Part shown: positions 9,369 through 18,400 of the stretch, piece after piece | How the letters are laid out: each line of letters opens with the position of its first letter | Position numbering within the stretch: position 1 is the stretch's first letter | Source of the DNA: Silene noctiflora | Lineage: Eukaryota; Streptophyta; Magnoliopsida; Caryophyllales; Caryophyllaceae | NCBI GenBank assembly: GCA_009801015.1 | Contig: VHZZ01005918.1 | Location: forward strand, 24,902-49,125 | DNA length: 24,224 nucleotides | Reading direction: 5' to 3' | The notes under the pieces: generated by a model | The model's database searches: none | Seen by the model: only the letters and a program-made list of their open reading frames with translations | Told to the model about the DNA's origin: nothing | Program-made: the position numbers and the translations under genes

Positions 9369-9505
9369 ACTTGGTCGAGTGCACCAGCCACTCGGCCGAG
9401 AGGCCACTGTCAGGACTGGGTAAAAGTGCCCAGAGATTACTCGGTCAAGGCACACGGTTGAGTGTGGCCACACTAGGTCGAGTACTCAGATATACTCGGC
9501 CAAGT
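9369..9505. promoter_or_regulatory. six ACTCGGTCGAGT-type repeats in U3 of element A
   Basis: Starts are at 9369, 9390, 9439, 9452, 9472 and 9494, giving intervals 21, 49, 13, 20 and 22 bp. All are degenerate; the closest are ACTTGGTCGAGT and ACTAGGTCGAGT, each one base from the consensus. The consensus equals that of the leader cluster 5531-5750 of the same element. Confidence 0.6.
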
Positions 9506-9533
9506 GTACTACTAGAATTTACGGGGTATTACA

Positions 9534-10600
9534 ATGTAGACCGTTGATTATACTGATGAAATTTGCTCCAAAAATATTTAGTTGTGTTCCCTACCCCTAG
9601 GGGAATAAGACTGGAGGATTGAAAAAGAGGATTTGGCGAAACTTGGCTAGAGAACCACGTCCCTAATTGGGGATGTGTCTCCGGGGTACCGGAGAAGCAG
9701 TTCTCAACGCCAAAACTCCTCACTTTCCTCTCGTTATTCTATATAATGCTAGGTTTTCCATCATTTGTAAGCATCGAATAATTTATATTTCAGTTCACAC
9801 AAAAACTCTAGTTTAATAATTTAGTTTGTAATTATTTCCAACAATCGTTCAAGTTATTTCAAGTTGATTTCCGGGTTTATTTTATTCTTGCCCTTCCAAG
9901 TTCTTGTTCTATTTTCCCTTGGTTTGGTAAATTTTTTTTCCCTAGTTTATTTCACCATTTCATTACCAATTTCATATCGTTATCATATTTATGTTTATAC
10001 ACTTAATCGTCGTTAGTTTTACCGTTACCATGTGTTAGTAGTTCTTTAATCTAGGGGCGGGGAAGTCATGTATGATTAATATTTTATTATGTTGAATTAG
10101 GGAGTTTCATTATCAAATTTTTGTTTATATCACATGCTTTTTTCTTTATGTTAATCTTTGATTCTTGATCACAATCGTTAATTACTTTTTTATTCCTTTC
10201 CTAAGAGCGAAAGTCGGGAATAGAATTAGGCAAAGCTTTTTTTAATAGTTCGATCTAATTTGTGTGATATCTCGTTAGTAATCGTTCTATGGTTGGAAAT
10301 AGGCCGAGAGGAAACAACAATTGATTTTATGTTCTCTTATTTCGATATCGTTAATTGTAGATCTACATGTGTAACCCCATTTCCCCTAGATCTTTTATCA
10401 TCATTGTTGTACATCTCATTTTAATTCTCTTTTTAATCATCAAACCAAACACCAATCGTAACCGACCTTGATAGAATTCTACTCATATCTTATCATATTG
10501 CATCTACCGTCTCCCTGAGATCGACCCCTACTTCCCTAACTACATTTCTTTGTTAACTAAGCTTAAGGTATCTTTGTTAAGTACATGATAAGCATATCAC
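9534..10600 (+). mobile_element. plus-strand LTR-like remnant (promoter and R/U5), host of element A
   Basis: A TATA box (9739-9748) is followed by about 750 bp of T-rich non-coding sequence. The phrase CTCCCTGAGATCGACCCCTA follows near 10511-10530, which resembles the U5 tail seen in LTR1 and LTR2. The right end may be at CATATCA near 10600. The start is not visible and may have been cut off by the insertion of element A at 9533. No gene is seen. The assignment is by resemblance of layout only. Confidence 0.45.
9739..9748 (+). promoter_or_regulatory. TATA box of LTR-like remnant
   Basis: CTATATAATG precedes a long T-rich untranslated stretch. It is called because of the LTR-like arrangement downstream. 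Confidence 0.4.
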
Positions 10601-10654
10601 ATAGAGAGTGCCAATCAAAATAATTCCAATAAAATCTCGACCCCTCGAGTCGAT

Positions 10655-11307
10655 ATGGGAAATAAGGTTTCGACTCTAAAAGATTTCAATATACAATCTA
10701 TTCCTACTTTGAAGCAGTCCGCAATCAATTCCCCGATAATCAAGGAGGGGAATGGATCTTCTGATTTATTATTGAAGTCTCATGCCATAAATAATTCACG
10801 GCCTCTGGCAAATGTTAATCCTAATATCCCCATAATTCCGAAAATAATCTATAGTATTTCTAACCATAATATTCCAACGAAAAGAGTTCAAAAAATTTTC
10901 GTCCCAAAAGATATTATTATAAGAAAAAGTCTTTCCTGTAAAATCCCTCAAAAATCTAACGAAAAATCACACGAACCTCCGTCCCTTCCCTTATTCATAA
11001 TGACCATGAGATCCCACTAGCACCAAACCCCAATCGTCCACCACTCTCTTATCCCCCCGCCTCTTTGTCTCCTTGTTTCTTACCTGTTGGAAGGGCCGAG
11101 GGTGATATCGACCACTCTGCTAGCACGCAAAGTGGTGTTAAAGGTCAAACTAATGAACTCAACATTGTCGAGCACTCCGAAGCTAGGTCTAGAAGTGGGT
11201 CTCATCTCCAACGAGATGAATGTCTTGAAAAGACTGTATGGGGCTTATATGTCCTCTTTACCTTTCTCTCCATTAATTTTATGGATATATTCCCTAATTT
11301 TATGAGT
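10655..11307 (+). pseudogene. possible LINE ORF1 remnant
   Basis: An open frame from ATG at 10655 runs 121 codons (MGNKVSTLKDFNIQS and onward), rich in Ser, Asn, Ile and Lys, and ends at a stop. Further short open stretches follow in other frames up to the endonuclease. No CCHC knuckle or RNA-binding domain is visible, so its assignment as the first LINE protein rests only on position upstream of the endonuclease. It could instead be the N-terminal extension of ORF2 or unrelated DNA. Confidence 0.35.
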
Positions 11308-12060
11308 CTTAAACCCTCGTTGACTATTATTACTTGAAATGTTCAAGGTTCCGTCAATCATTGACGATGCTTAATGAGTTAATTCGAGTAAATAAATAAT
11401 CCTGGGGTTTTGGCATTAGTAGAAACGCATATTATGGGAGATGTTGCCCAGTGAGTGCGTAATCGAATTAATTTCAGCGGCAAACTAGAGTTGTGGTGGA
11501 AGGTTTTAGTGGTGGTATTTGGTTATTTTGACGTGATGAAGTTGTAACCGTCACCACTATAGTCCATCACTCTCAATAGATCACTGTGGAAATTGCTCGA
11601 AGAGGCGACTTACCGTGGTACTTTTCTGCTATTTACGCTAGCCCTAATTCTTTGAAGAATGAGGAACTCTGGCAAGACCTGGAAGCATTTGCTCGCACTC
11701 ATGATTGACCTTGGTTGGCAATGGGAGATTTCAATGATACGAGATTCTTACGGGAGCAGAATGGCGATGGTGACACTATGCGGCGTCGATGCAGTAGCTT
11801 TAATTCTTGGCTCGAAAATAATAATTCGATTGATTTGGATCATTCGGGTCCGGACTATATTTGGTCAAGAGGTAACTCTACAAATACAACGAAGTGGGCA
11901 AGGTTCGATAGAGCGATTTGTAATTCATCGTGAAGACTTATGTTTGCTGAAGGGTCGCTCTATCACCTTATTCAAAACTAGTCTGATCATTGCCCCATAA
12001 TTATGAGCAAGACTGGTTTCACCCCTATTCCTAAAGCATTGACTCCGTTTTGATTTAAAG
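11308..12060 (+). pseudogene. LINE endonuclease domain (LINE 1 ORF2)
   Basis: Motifs appear in the order of an exonuclease-endonuclease-phosphatase domain. They are SLTIIT-stop-NVQGS (start, 11311-11352), LVETHI (about 11414), PWLAMGDFND (GDFN at 11724-11735), IDLDHSGPDYIWSRG, TKWARFDRAICNSS and SDHCPI (11982-11999). This enzyme nicks target DNA to prime reverse transcription. The Asn of GDFN and the terminal SDH are retained. In-frame TGA codons stand at 11335-11337 (before NVQG), before PWLAMGDFN and after ICNSS, each where the family usually has Trp. Others stand before SDHCPI and FKEVW. Confidence 0.88.
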
Positions 12061-13443
12061 AAGTGTGGATGAATCATAACAAATTTTCTGAATTTGTTAC
12101 CAGCAATTGGAATAATACGGAGCCGGTTTTCCTATTTATTCATGAATTTGCTAAGAAGTTACAACGTTGGAATAAGGATGTTTTCCACAATATTTTTTCT
12201 AAGAACGTAGCTTGGAGAGACGGCTCTTTGGTGCCCAAATGAAATTATCTCGAGGAGGTCCGGAACTTTTATTTAAGTTCGAGATGAAATTGAAAAAACA
12301 ACTGGATGATGTGTTGCGTGAAGAGGAATTATTATGGTTCCAAAAATCACGAATGGAGATGATTTGTGATGAAGATCGTAATACTCGGTTATTTCATCTT
12401 AGTACGATAATTCGGCGGAAGCATAATCGTGTTGAGAGCTTACAGGATGATCATGACAACTGGTTATGGATGGTGATGTGGTCAAGCATATGATCCTTAG
12501 TTACTGTCAAAGTCTTTTTGTTGGACCTGTGTCTGCGTATAATTTTGTCGGGTTCATGCTTGGATTGTTCCCACCGTTAACCGATGGAGAGCTTGTAAAG
12601 CTTAATCGTAATTACACTATTGTTGACCTAGAATGCGCGCTGAATTAAATGTCACCCTTTAAGGCTCCTATAACTGATGGTTTTCAGGCCTTGTTCTATC
12701 AATCGCAATGGGATATAGTTTCATCGAGTTTATGCCGATTAGTGTTTGATGCGTTGCATAGTGGACTCTTCCCCTATGGCCTTAATGATACTTTCATTTC
12801 ACTGATACCTAAGGTTGATCGTCCACACCTGGTTACCCAATTCCGTCCAGTTGGGTTGTGCAATATTGTCTATAAAATAATAACAAAGATGATAGTTAAT
12901 CGTCTCAAGCCTATTCTTCCTATCCTTATTAATTTGGTTCAAACAAATTTTGTCCCGAAATGTGAAATTGCTGATAATGTAATTCTTGTTCAAGAAGTGT
13001 TGCAGTCTATGAGAACTAAGAAGGGAAAGAAGGGTTTCATGGCTCTCAAACTCGATCTTGAGAAAGCTTATGATAAATTGGAATGGCCTTTTATTGGGCA
13101 TAGGTTGATGTATATGAAGCTACCAAATACGTTGATGGATATAAGGCTACCAGAGAGAATGGTTCAGACTATCATGGCATGTATTAGGCTTTCTTCGCTA
13201 AGTATACTTTGGAACGGTTAAAGGACTAAAGCTTTTGCACTGACTCGTGGTATTCGTCAAGGTGATCCTTTATCATCGTATTTAATTACTATATGTATGG
13301 AAAAACTGAGCCAATTAATCTGGCATGAAAACCGTGATAATAATTGGAAAGGATTTCCTTCTTGCAAAAGAGGGGCTGTGCTATCACATCTCTTCTTTGC
13401 TGACGCTATCATACTTTTCGCGGAAGCTTTGTTGCATCAAGCT
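12061..13443 (+). pseudogene. LINE reverse transcriptase domain (LINE 1 ORF2)
   Basis: After a degraded connector, the frame from 12649 reads [70 protein letters not shown] and [19 protein letters not shown]. After a stop at 13219 the same frame continues with TRGIRQGDPLSSYL and HLFFADAIILFAEA. These are ordered blocks of a plant L1 reverse transcriptase. The catalytic FADD box reads FADA (13396-13407), so the second Asp is gone and the copy is catalytically dead apart from its stops. The frame closes at a stop at 13444. Confidence 0.9.
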
Positions 13444-13576
13444 TGAGTTATTAACAAATGTCTGGATACTTTTTTGTCAAGCCTCAGGTCAGCGAGTAAG
13501 TTTTGCGAAGTCTAGTATGTTTTCTCGCCCAATGTTGATGAGTTGACCTTGGCTAATATTAGTAGAGAGTTAGGGA

Positions 13577-14076
13577 TTGAGGCTAAAGAGGACCATGTAT
13601 CTTGGAGTTCCGACAATCAATGGAAGAGCGACCAAAGAAACATTTGATTTTATTGCTCAAAAAGTAAATAAACGATGGACTGGCAAAAGGTCTAAATATT
13701 TGTCGTTGGCCGGAAGAGCTACGTTAATTCAATCAACTTTGGCAGTCATTTACCCCGTCCTTTATGTGATGACCTTAATAAAAAAATCAAGTAGATTTTG
13801 TGGGGTGGTGATCAGGACTCTCGTGGCCTAAGTCTCGTAGCATGGGATACAGTGACTAAGGAGAAATCGAATACAGGATTGGGTCTTCTTTCCATAAGAC
13901 AGGTGAACGTGGCCTTCATGGCTAAATTACGTTGGCGAATGCTTACGGAGTCGAACTTTTTATCAGCTCGTGTACTCTGTCACATATATTGTAAAGGCAG
14001 GTGTGCTGTGCGAATGTTTGGACCTAAGCAAATGAGTTCTAATACCTGGAAAGGGTGGTGTTTTGAAACTTTATAG
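13577..14076 (+). pseudogene. LINE ORF2 post-RT segment (LINE 1)
   Basis: Two overlapping frames read YLGVPTINGRATKETFDFI, SKYLSLAGRATLIQSTLAV, then WGGDQDSRGLSLVAWDTV and TGLGLLSIRQVNVAFMAKL. This is the conserved stretch between reverse transcriptase and the C-terminal zinc-binding region of plant LINEs. One frameshift lies near 13800. The reading ends at a stop just before the inverted-repeat element, so the C-terminus is missing. Confidence 0.85.
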
Positions 14077-14081
14077 AAAAA

Positions 14082-14619
14082 AGAGTAAATTATAAATAAC
14101 TCTCTTATAAACTGACTTTTTTGAAATAACCCCTTTTTAAAAGAATTTATTAAATAATTCCCTTTTCAAACATATTTTTATACAAATCAATGCCTCCTCA
14201 CCGGAATGATACTTATTTTTAAATTTTTCGGCCAAAGATTCATTTTTCCCCTCATTTTTCGCTTATATAAGATGTTAAATTCCTATTCTACCCATTTACT
14301 CACTATGTTGTTCTTTAAAATAAAATAAAACGGTGAATTTATATTTTATTATTCTTCGTTCATAGTTCATGATTTGAGTGTATTAGGTTTGAGAGAGATT
14401 TAGAATTGGTCACAGGTTATGAAAACATAGTAACGAAGTAGGGATTACGTTATAATAAAGGGTAAATCGATCAAATCATAAAAAAATAAATCTAGTTCCG
14501 GTGAAAAGGCATTGATTTGTTGAAAAACAAGTTTTATAAGGGAGTTATTTGGATAAAAAATTATAGAGAGTTATTTCAAAAAAGATGACTATATAAGAGA
14601 GTTATTTGTAATTTACTCT
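14082..14619. mobile_element. MITE-like element with ~125-bp terminal inverted repeats
   Basis: The left arm 14082-14206 and right arm 14496-14619 are inverted copies. Both start AGAGTAAATTAYAAATAACT on their own strand and end near CCGGAA. The outer 28 bases match at 27; inner parts are more diverged. Inside each arm the phrase AAATAACTCYCTTATA recurs about three times. The 290-bp centre is AT-rich and non-coding. Long arms without coding capacity suggest a non-autonomous DNA transposon, perhaps Mutator-like. The flanks are A-runs (about 14077-14081 and 14620-14626), so a target duplication cannot be measured. Confidence 0.75.
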
Positions 14620-14718
14620 AAAAAAATATACATGAACAAGTAAAAGTTTTACATGAAATAGTTTCAAAATTGTTTTCAAAATCTTTCCACTATTTTTAAT
14701 ATAATTTTGTTGATTATC

Positions 14719-15029
14719 ATGGCGAATGAAGGAATATTTGATCTTAATAATGAGTGGAATGGAGATTTGTATGATCTTAATACAAGTTTAGATTATGTTG
14801 ACAATGATTATGCCATTTTTTAAGATGAACTTAAACTGAAGTTCATAATGAAACGATAAATGAAGATATTAACTATATTGCTGACGACGATGTTCCTCCA
14901 ATTAGTAATAGTTTTGTTCACAAGGTTGTTCGAATGATCATTGGTTATTTTGTTTTAGTGGAAATTATTCCTTCAACCGAGGACGGAATGACTTTGGCGA
15001 TTAATTTGGGGGGTGATGATGTATACACT
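14719..15029 (+). pseudogene. acidic ORF fragment, unassigned
   Basis: ATG at 14719 opens a short frame (MANEGIFDLNNEWNGDLYDL and onward) that stops at 14821. From 14835 another frame is open and reads TEVHNETINEDINYIADDDV, PPISNSFVHKVV and on into the LINE 2 reading without a stop. The fragment is acidic, rich in Asp, Glu and Asn, and looks like the N-terminus of a protein joined by a frameshift. I do not recognise the family. It could be a captured host or transposase gene piece, or a diverged LINE segment. Confidence 0.35.
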
Positions 15030-16703
15030 CGGGTTAATAACAAGGTGCGTGACTTTGCAGCAGCAACGGCGGTTTTATGGAAGCAACGAGTAAAGGTAAA
15101 ATGGATGGTGGAGGGAGATACATGTATGAAATATTTTTTTAATTGGGTCAAAGGTTGAGCTGGACGAAATTATAATCATGGTATTAAAGGAGATGATGGG
15201 CGGTGGATTTATGATCCGAGTTTGGTAAGTAGTAACTTTCAGCGATCTTTCATGGACCTTTATGAACCGTGTCAACCACCTATGGACGATAACAATGGTA
15301 ACAGATATGATGAACTCTTACAACATCTGAAAAAAAAAGTAACTAAAGATGACGCAGATCATATAGGTAGACCGTTTACAGCTAAGGAGGTGCGTTGTGC
15401 GGTTTTTCAAATGGGGGCGCTTAAAGCTTCGGGCCGGATGGTATACCAGCTGTTTTTTATCATAAATGCTGGTCTCTGGTCAAGAAGGACTTTACAAAAG
15501 CTGTTTTATCTATTTTAAATTCTGGGGTGGTGCTAAAAGAAATAAATAGGACTTTTGTTACGCTTATTCCGAAAAAATGATAATCCGGAGGGGGTGTCAG
15601 ATTACAGACCAATTAGTCTATATAATGTTTTCATGCGGATTATAAAAAAATGTATTACTAATCGGATGGCAAAGGTTATGGGTTATTTTGTTAGTGAGAC
15701 TTAAAATACTTTTATTTTTGGCAGGCACATTAGTGATAACATTGTGTTAGCACATGAGGTTATACAGAGTATAAGTGGCTATAGAAAAGGAAAGCATGGA
15801 AGGTGTGTGTTTAAGGCTGGTATGAGCAAAGCTTATGATCGGATTAAGTGAAGTTTTATGGATGTGGTACTCATGAAGTTTGGTTTCCCTAGTAAGCCGA
15901 TTAATCTAATTTGAATTGTGTTTCTTCGGTAACGTATGAGGTTATTTAATGGCACCCCACTACCAAATTAAGCCACGGTGTGGTTTACGTCAAGGTGACC
16001 CTTTATCTCTGTATCTCTTTATTCTGTGTATGGAAGTTCTTGCTAGAAATGTGAATCATGCACAGGATTTGGGGAATGTGAAGGGTATCCAGCTTTGTCG
16101 AGGACTCCGTCCCTTAAAAAAAATTTTTGCAGATGATTCGGTTTTGTTCCTTCAGAATAAGGATAACTCTGTTAGGCATCTGAAGTAGATACTCGATGCT
16201 TATTGTGAAGCATCCGGAAAGAAGTTAAATGAGAATAAATCAAGTATCCTTTTTAGCTCAAGTACAAAACTTGGGAAAGCAAGACAAACACTGAAAATAT
16301 TAAAAATCAAGAATAATAAGGGAATTGGAAAGTATCTTGTTATTCCTGCTGAATTTCAGTCGTCAAAGGACATGTTCGCGGGTCTTATTGAAAGTGTGAC
16401 TAGGCAGATTTCTTTATGGAATGAGATTTTTTAATCACCAGCAGGCCATATTACCTTAATTTTGTCGGTCCTATCAACTCTTTCAAATTTCTTTCTATTG
16501 GTTTTTCTAATACCGGTAAGTGTGCCAAAAAATATTAATTCTCTTTTGTCACAATTTTGGTGGGCGGGATGTAAGTTAGGTAAAAACCTTCATTGGTGCA
16601 AAAAGAATTTCTCGCGTTTACCTAAAAGTGAAGGGGAACTAGGTATCCGTAATATAGAGTTCTTGAATCTGGCGTTGTTAGCAAACATGTGGTTAGCGGG
16701 TGA
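15030..16703 (+). pseudogene. L1-type LINE remnant (LINE 2), reverse transcriptase region
   Basis: Frames in succession read VNNKVRDFAAATAVLWKQR, VKWMVEGDTCMKYFF (pre-RT), GRPFTAKEVRCAVFQMGALK, VTLIPK and VSDYRPISLYNV. They continue with HISDNIVLAHEVIQS, CGLRQGDPLSLYLFILCMEV, FADDSVLFLQ (FADD intact, 16126-16137) and INSLLSQFWWAGCK to LGIRNIEFLNLALLANMW. This is the ORF2 reverse transcriptase and following segment of a second LINE, different in wording from LINE 1. Several frameshifts and stops (for example near 15436, 15701 and 15850) inactivate it. The 5' endonuclease and 3' end are absent. It stops mid-protein at a junction with Athila-type gag sequence. Confidence 0.88.
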
Positions 16704-16743
16704 TTTCGGGAGATGAGTCTTTATTTCGGGAGATGAGTCTTTA
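16704..16743. repeat. 20-bp tandem duplication at LINE 2 / Athila junction
   Basis: TTTCGGGAGATGAGTCTTTA is present twice head to tail (16704-16723 and 16724-16743), exactly where LINE protein similarity ends and gag similarity begins. It is probably a scar of the joining event. Confidence 0.85.
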
Positions 16744-17356
16744 TTTTCAGTCTTATAGGCAAGGTAATCCTTTCTCCAACTTCTATAATGAAAGGACCAA
16801 GGAGCATCCTTACCTCCAGTGGACGAGCAAGAATGTGCAAAACCCGCAACCACAGCAGCAGCCCAATTCAAATTATGTGATTCCTCAAAACCGTGGTAAT
16901 CAGCAAGGTGGTTACAATAGACAGAATCAAGGAGGAAACAAATTTATTAATCCACGTCCACAACAATTTCAGCCATTGCAGCCTCCTCCACAAGCTCCAA
17001 GTAATGATATGGCAGAGATGAAGGCTATGTTACAACAAAGCCTGCAGATTCAGTTGAAACAAACATCTCAAATTTCTGAGCTTATAGCCCATAACAGGAT
17101 GTTAGATACGCAAGTGACTCAGTTGGCAATCCAAAATCCTTCAAAGAAACCCGGGAACCTTCCTCCTCAAGGGAAACAAGCTCATGAACAAGCCAATGCA
17201 ATTCATTTGAGGAGTGGCACTACTTATCAAGGCCCAGAGATTCCTACAGACGAGGATGGTATAACTTACATGAATCCTAAGGCATTGGGTAATCTGGAGC
17301 TAAGCGATGACGAGAAAGCTAAAAAAACAAGACCAGGAAACAAACGAGGAAATTGA
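16744..17356 (+). pseudogene. gag: Athila-type gag C-terminal region
   Basis: The frame is open from 16700 (inside LINE 2) to a stop at 17354, so LINE 2 and gag form a chimeric 218-codon ORF. The gag part reads YRQGNPFSNFYNERTKEHPY, a Gln/Asn/Pro-rich stretch, DMAEMKAMLQQSLQIQLKQT and ISELIAHNRMLDTQVTQLA. It closes with NPSKKPGNLPPQGK, ANAIHLRSGTTYQGPE and a short acidic tail. The LPPQ and LRSG phrases are hallmarks of Athila gag. A run of seven A (17321-17327) marks the point where the reading must shift by one base into the protease frame, most simply by one inserted A. Confidence 0.85.
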
Positions 17357-17369
17357 TGTTACAGTGAGT

Positions 17370-17473
17370 ACTCGATCGAGTACACCCAAACTCGATAGAG
17401 TATCCACTACTGAGTCTGATGATGTTGATGTGAAAGAGGTACTCAATCGAGTATTACCTGAACTCGATAGAGT
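17370..17473 (+). promoter_or_regulatory. four ACTCGATCGAGT-type repeats in gag-protease linker
   Basis: Copies are ACTCGATCGAGT (17370), ACTCGATAGAGT (17390), ACTCAATCGAGT (17441) and ACTCGATAGAGT (17462), at intervals of 20, 51 and 21 bp. They are coding here, giving repeated S-T-R-S-S or L-D-R-V according to phase. The variant and the 20-bp pairing equal those in the U3 of solo LTR1. It is listed as regulatory only because of that resemblance. Confidence 0.5.
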
Positions 17474-17564
17474 TACCCCACTGGTAGATGACGGTGTTTC
17501 AAAAACTTCGAGTAAAGCAAAAGAAGCCGAACCCATTACTATTACACTACCTTTTCCACATTGA

Positions 17565-18400
17565 CAAAGTAAGTTTAAGCTTGACCCGCAGTTCGGAAGG
17601 TTCATGGAAGTCGTAAAGAATTTGCAAGTGAGTGTATCGTTTACTGAACTAATCACTCAAGTGTCGGCTCATGCGAAGTTTATGAAGGATATTTTGACAA
17701 GTAAGCGATCTTTTGATGAAGTGGAGACGGTTGCATTCACTTAAAAGTGCAGTGCCGGGCTACAAGCTAATTTACCACCCAAACTAAAGGATCCAAGGAG
17801 TTTTTCTATTTCTTGTCATATTGGTCATCTTGCTATTAGTAAAGCTCTTTGTGATTTAGCAGCTAGTGTCAGCGTTATGCCGTATTCTATATGCAAAAGG
17901 CTTAATATGGGTCAACTTAATGTTACTAATATGACCTTACAAATGGCCGACTGATCTGTTAAACACCCCATAGGTGTCTTAGAGGATGTTCCGGTTAGAG
18001 TAGGAAAATTTTTCATTCCAGTTGACTTCACTGTTCTAGATATGGCTGAAGACACCCAGATTCCTATCATCTTGGGTAGACCATTCCTTCACACAGCAGG
18101 GGTGGTTATAGATGTTAGGAACGGACGACTGACATTAGCTGTGGGAGATCACACTATCGTTTTTAACTTGGAAAAAGCACTAAAGCAACCTATGATAGAA
18201 GAAACTTGTCATAGAATTGATATTGTTGATATTACCATTAATGAGTGTCGTGCTTTGTGTTTGAATAGGGATCTTCTACAGATCGCCCTAGTGACTAATT
18301 CAGCTGCCGAGATGGGTTCATGGATTCCAGAAGTCTATGCCATAGAGAAGCTTCTAACTGAAGAGGAATGTAAAATGCAAAAGGTTTATAGCTTAGGTAG
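17565..18400 (+). pseudogene. pol: Athila-type aspartic protease region
   Basis: One frame carries SKFKLDPQFGRFMEVVKNLQ, AKFMKDILTSKRSFDEVETV, LPPKLKDPRSFSISCHIG and ALCDLAASVSVMPYSICKRL. It continues with GVLEDVPVRVGKFFIPVDF, IPIILGRPFLHTAGVVIDV and NGRLTLAVGD. This matches the Athila protease, including ILGRPFL. The active-site motif reads DLAAS (Asp at 17853-17855) where the family has DLGAS, so the Gly is lost. In-frame stops at 17562, 17742 and 17952 interrupt it. The 17952 TGA stands where Arg (ADRS) is usual. The protein would have cleaved the polyprotein. Confidence 0.87.

Larger units (their letters stand above)
7816..9533 (-). mobile_element. 5' LTR of Tekay/Del-like element A
   Basis: On the minus strand it runs from TGTAATACCCC (9533) to GGGGGTGTTACA (7816), so the ends are 11-bp near-inverted repeats of the kind usual in this lineage. 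A primer-binding site follows directly. U3 holds six degenerate ACTCGGTCGAGT-type repeats (9369-9505). No clear TATA box was found; CATCAAAATAAG near 9296-9307 is a weak candidate. R/U5 holds a GC-rich segment (about 8310-8480) and two hairpins (8472-8537). Length is 1718 bp. The sequence right of 9533 is the insertion host. Confidence 0.8.
10655..14081 (+). mobile_element. L1-type LINE remnant (LINE 1)
   Basis: The fragment holds a poorly defined first ORF region, then an apurinic endonuclease domain, reverse transcriptase and part of the C-terminal segment in the order of a plant L1 LINE. It is cut at about 14081 by the inverted-repeat element. The rest of the C-terminal region (normally with a zinc-binding and sometimes RNase H segment) and a poly-A tail are not seen beyond it. 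The 5' end is uncertain. Many stops and frame changes show it is dead. Confidence 0.85.

Noticed and set aside
3447..9533. Element B LTR and element A LTR as the 3' and 5' LTRs of one element
   Set aside because: They share only the first 11 bases; U3 palindrome variants and the following sequence differ, and reverse transcriptase is cut at the junction.
9529..9723. Minus-strand 64-codon frame ending at the LTR boundary
   Set aside because: Crosses the element boundary, no domain, composition typical of chance.
12799..13101. 100-codon minus-strand frame
   Set aside because: Antisense to the well-supported LINE reverse transcriptase.
17300..17656. 118-codon minus-strand Ser/Thr-rich frame
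   Set aside because: Shadow of the palindromic gag-protease linker on the plus strand.
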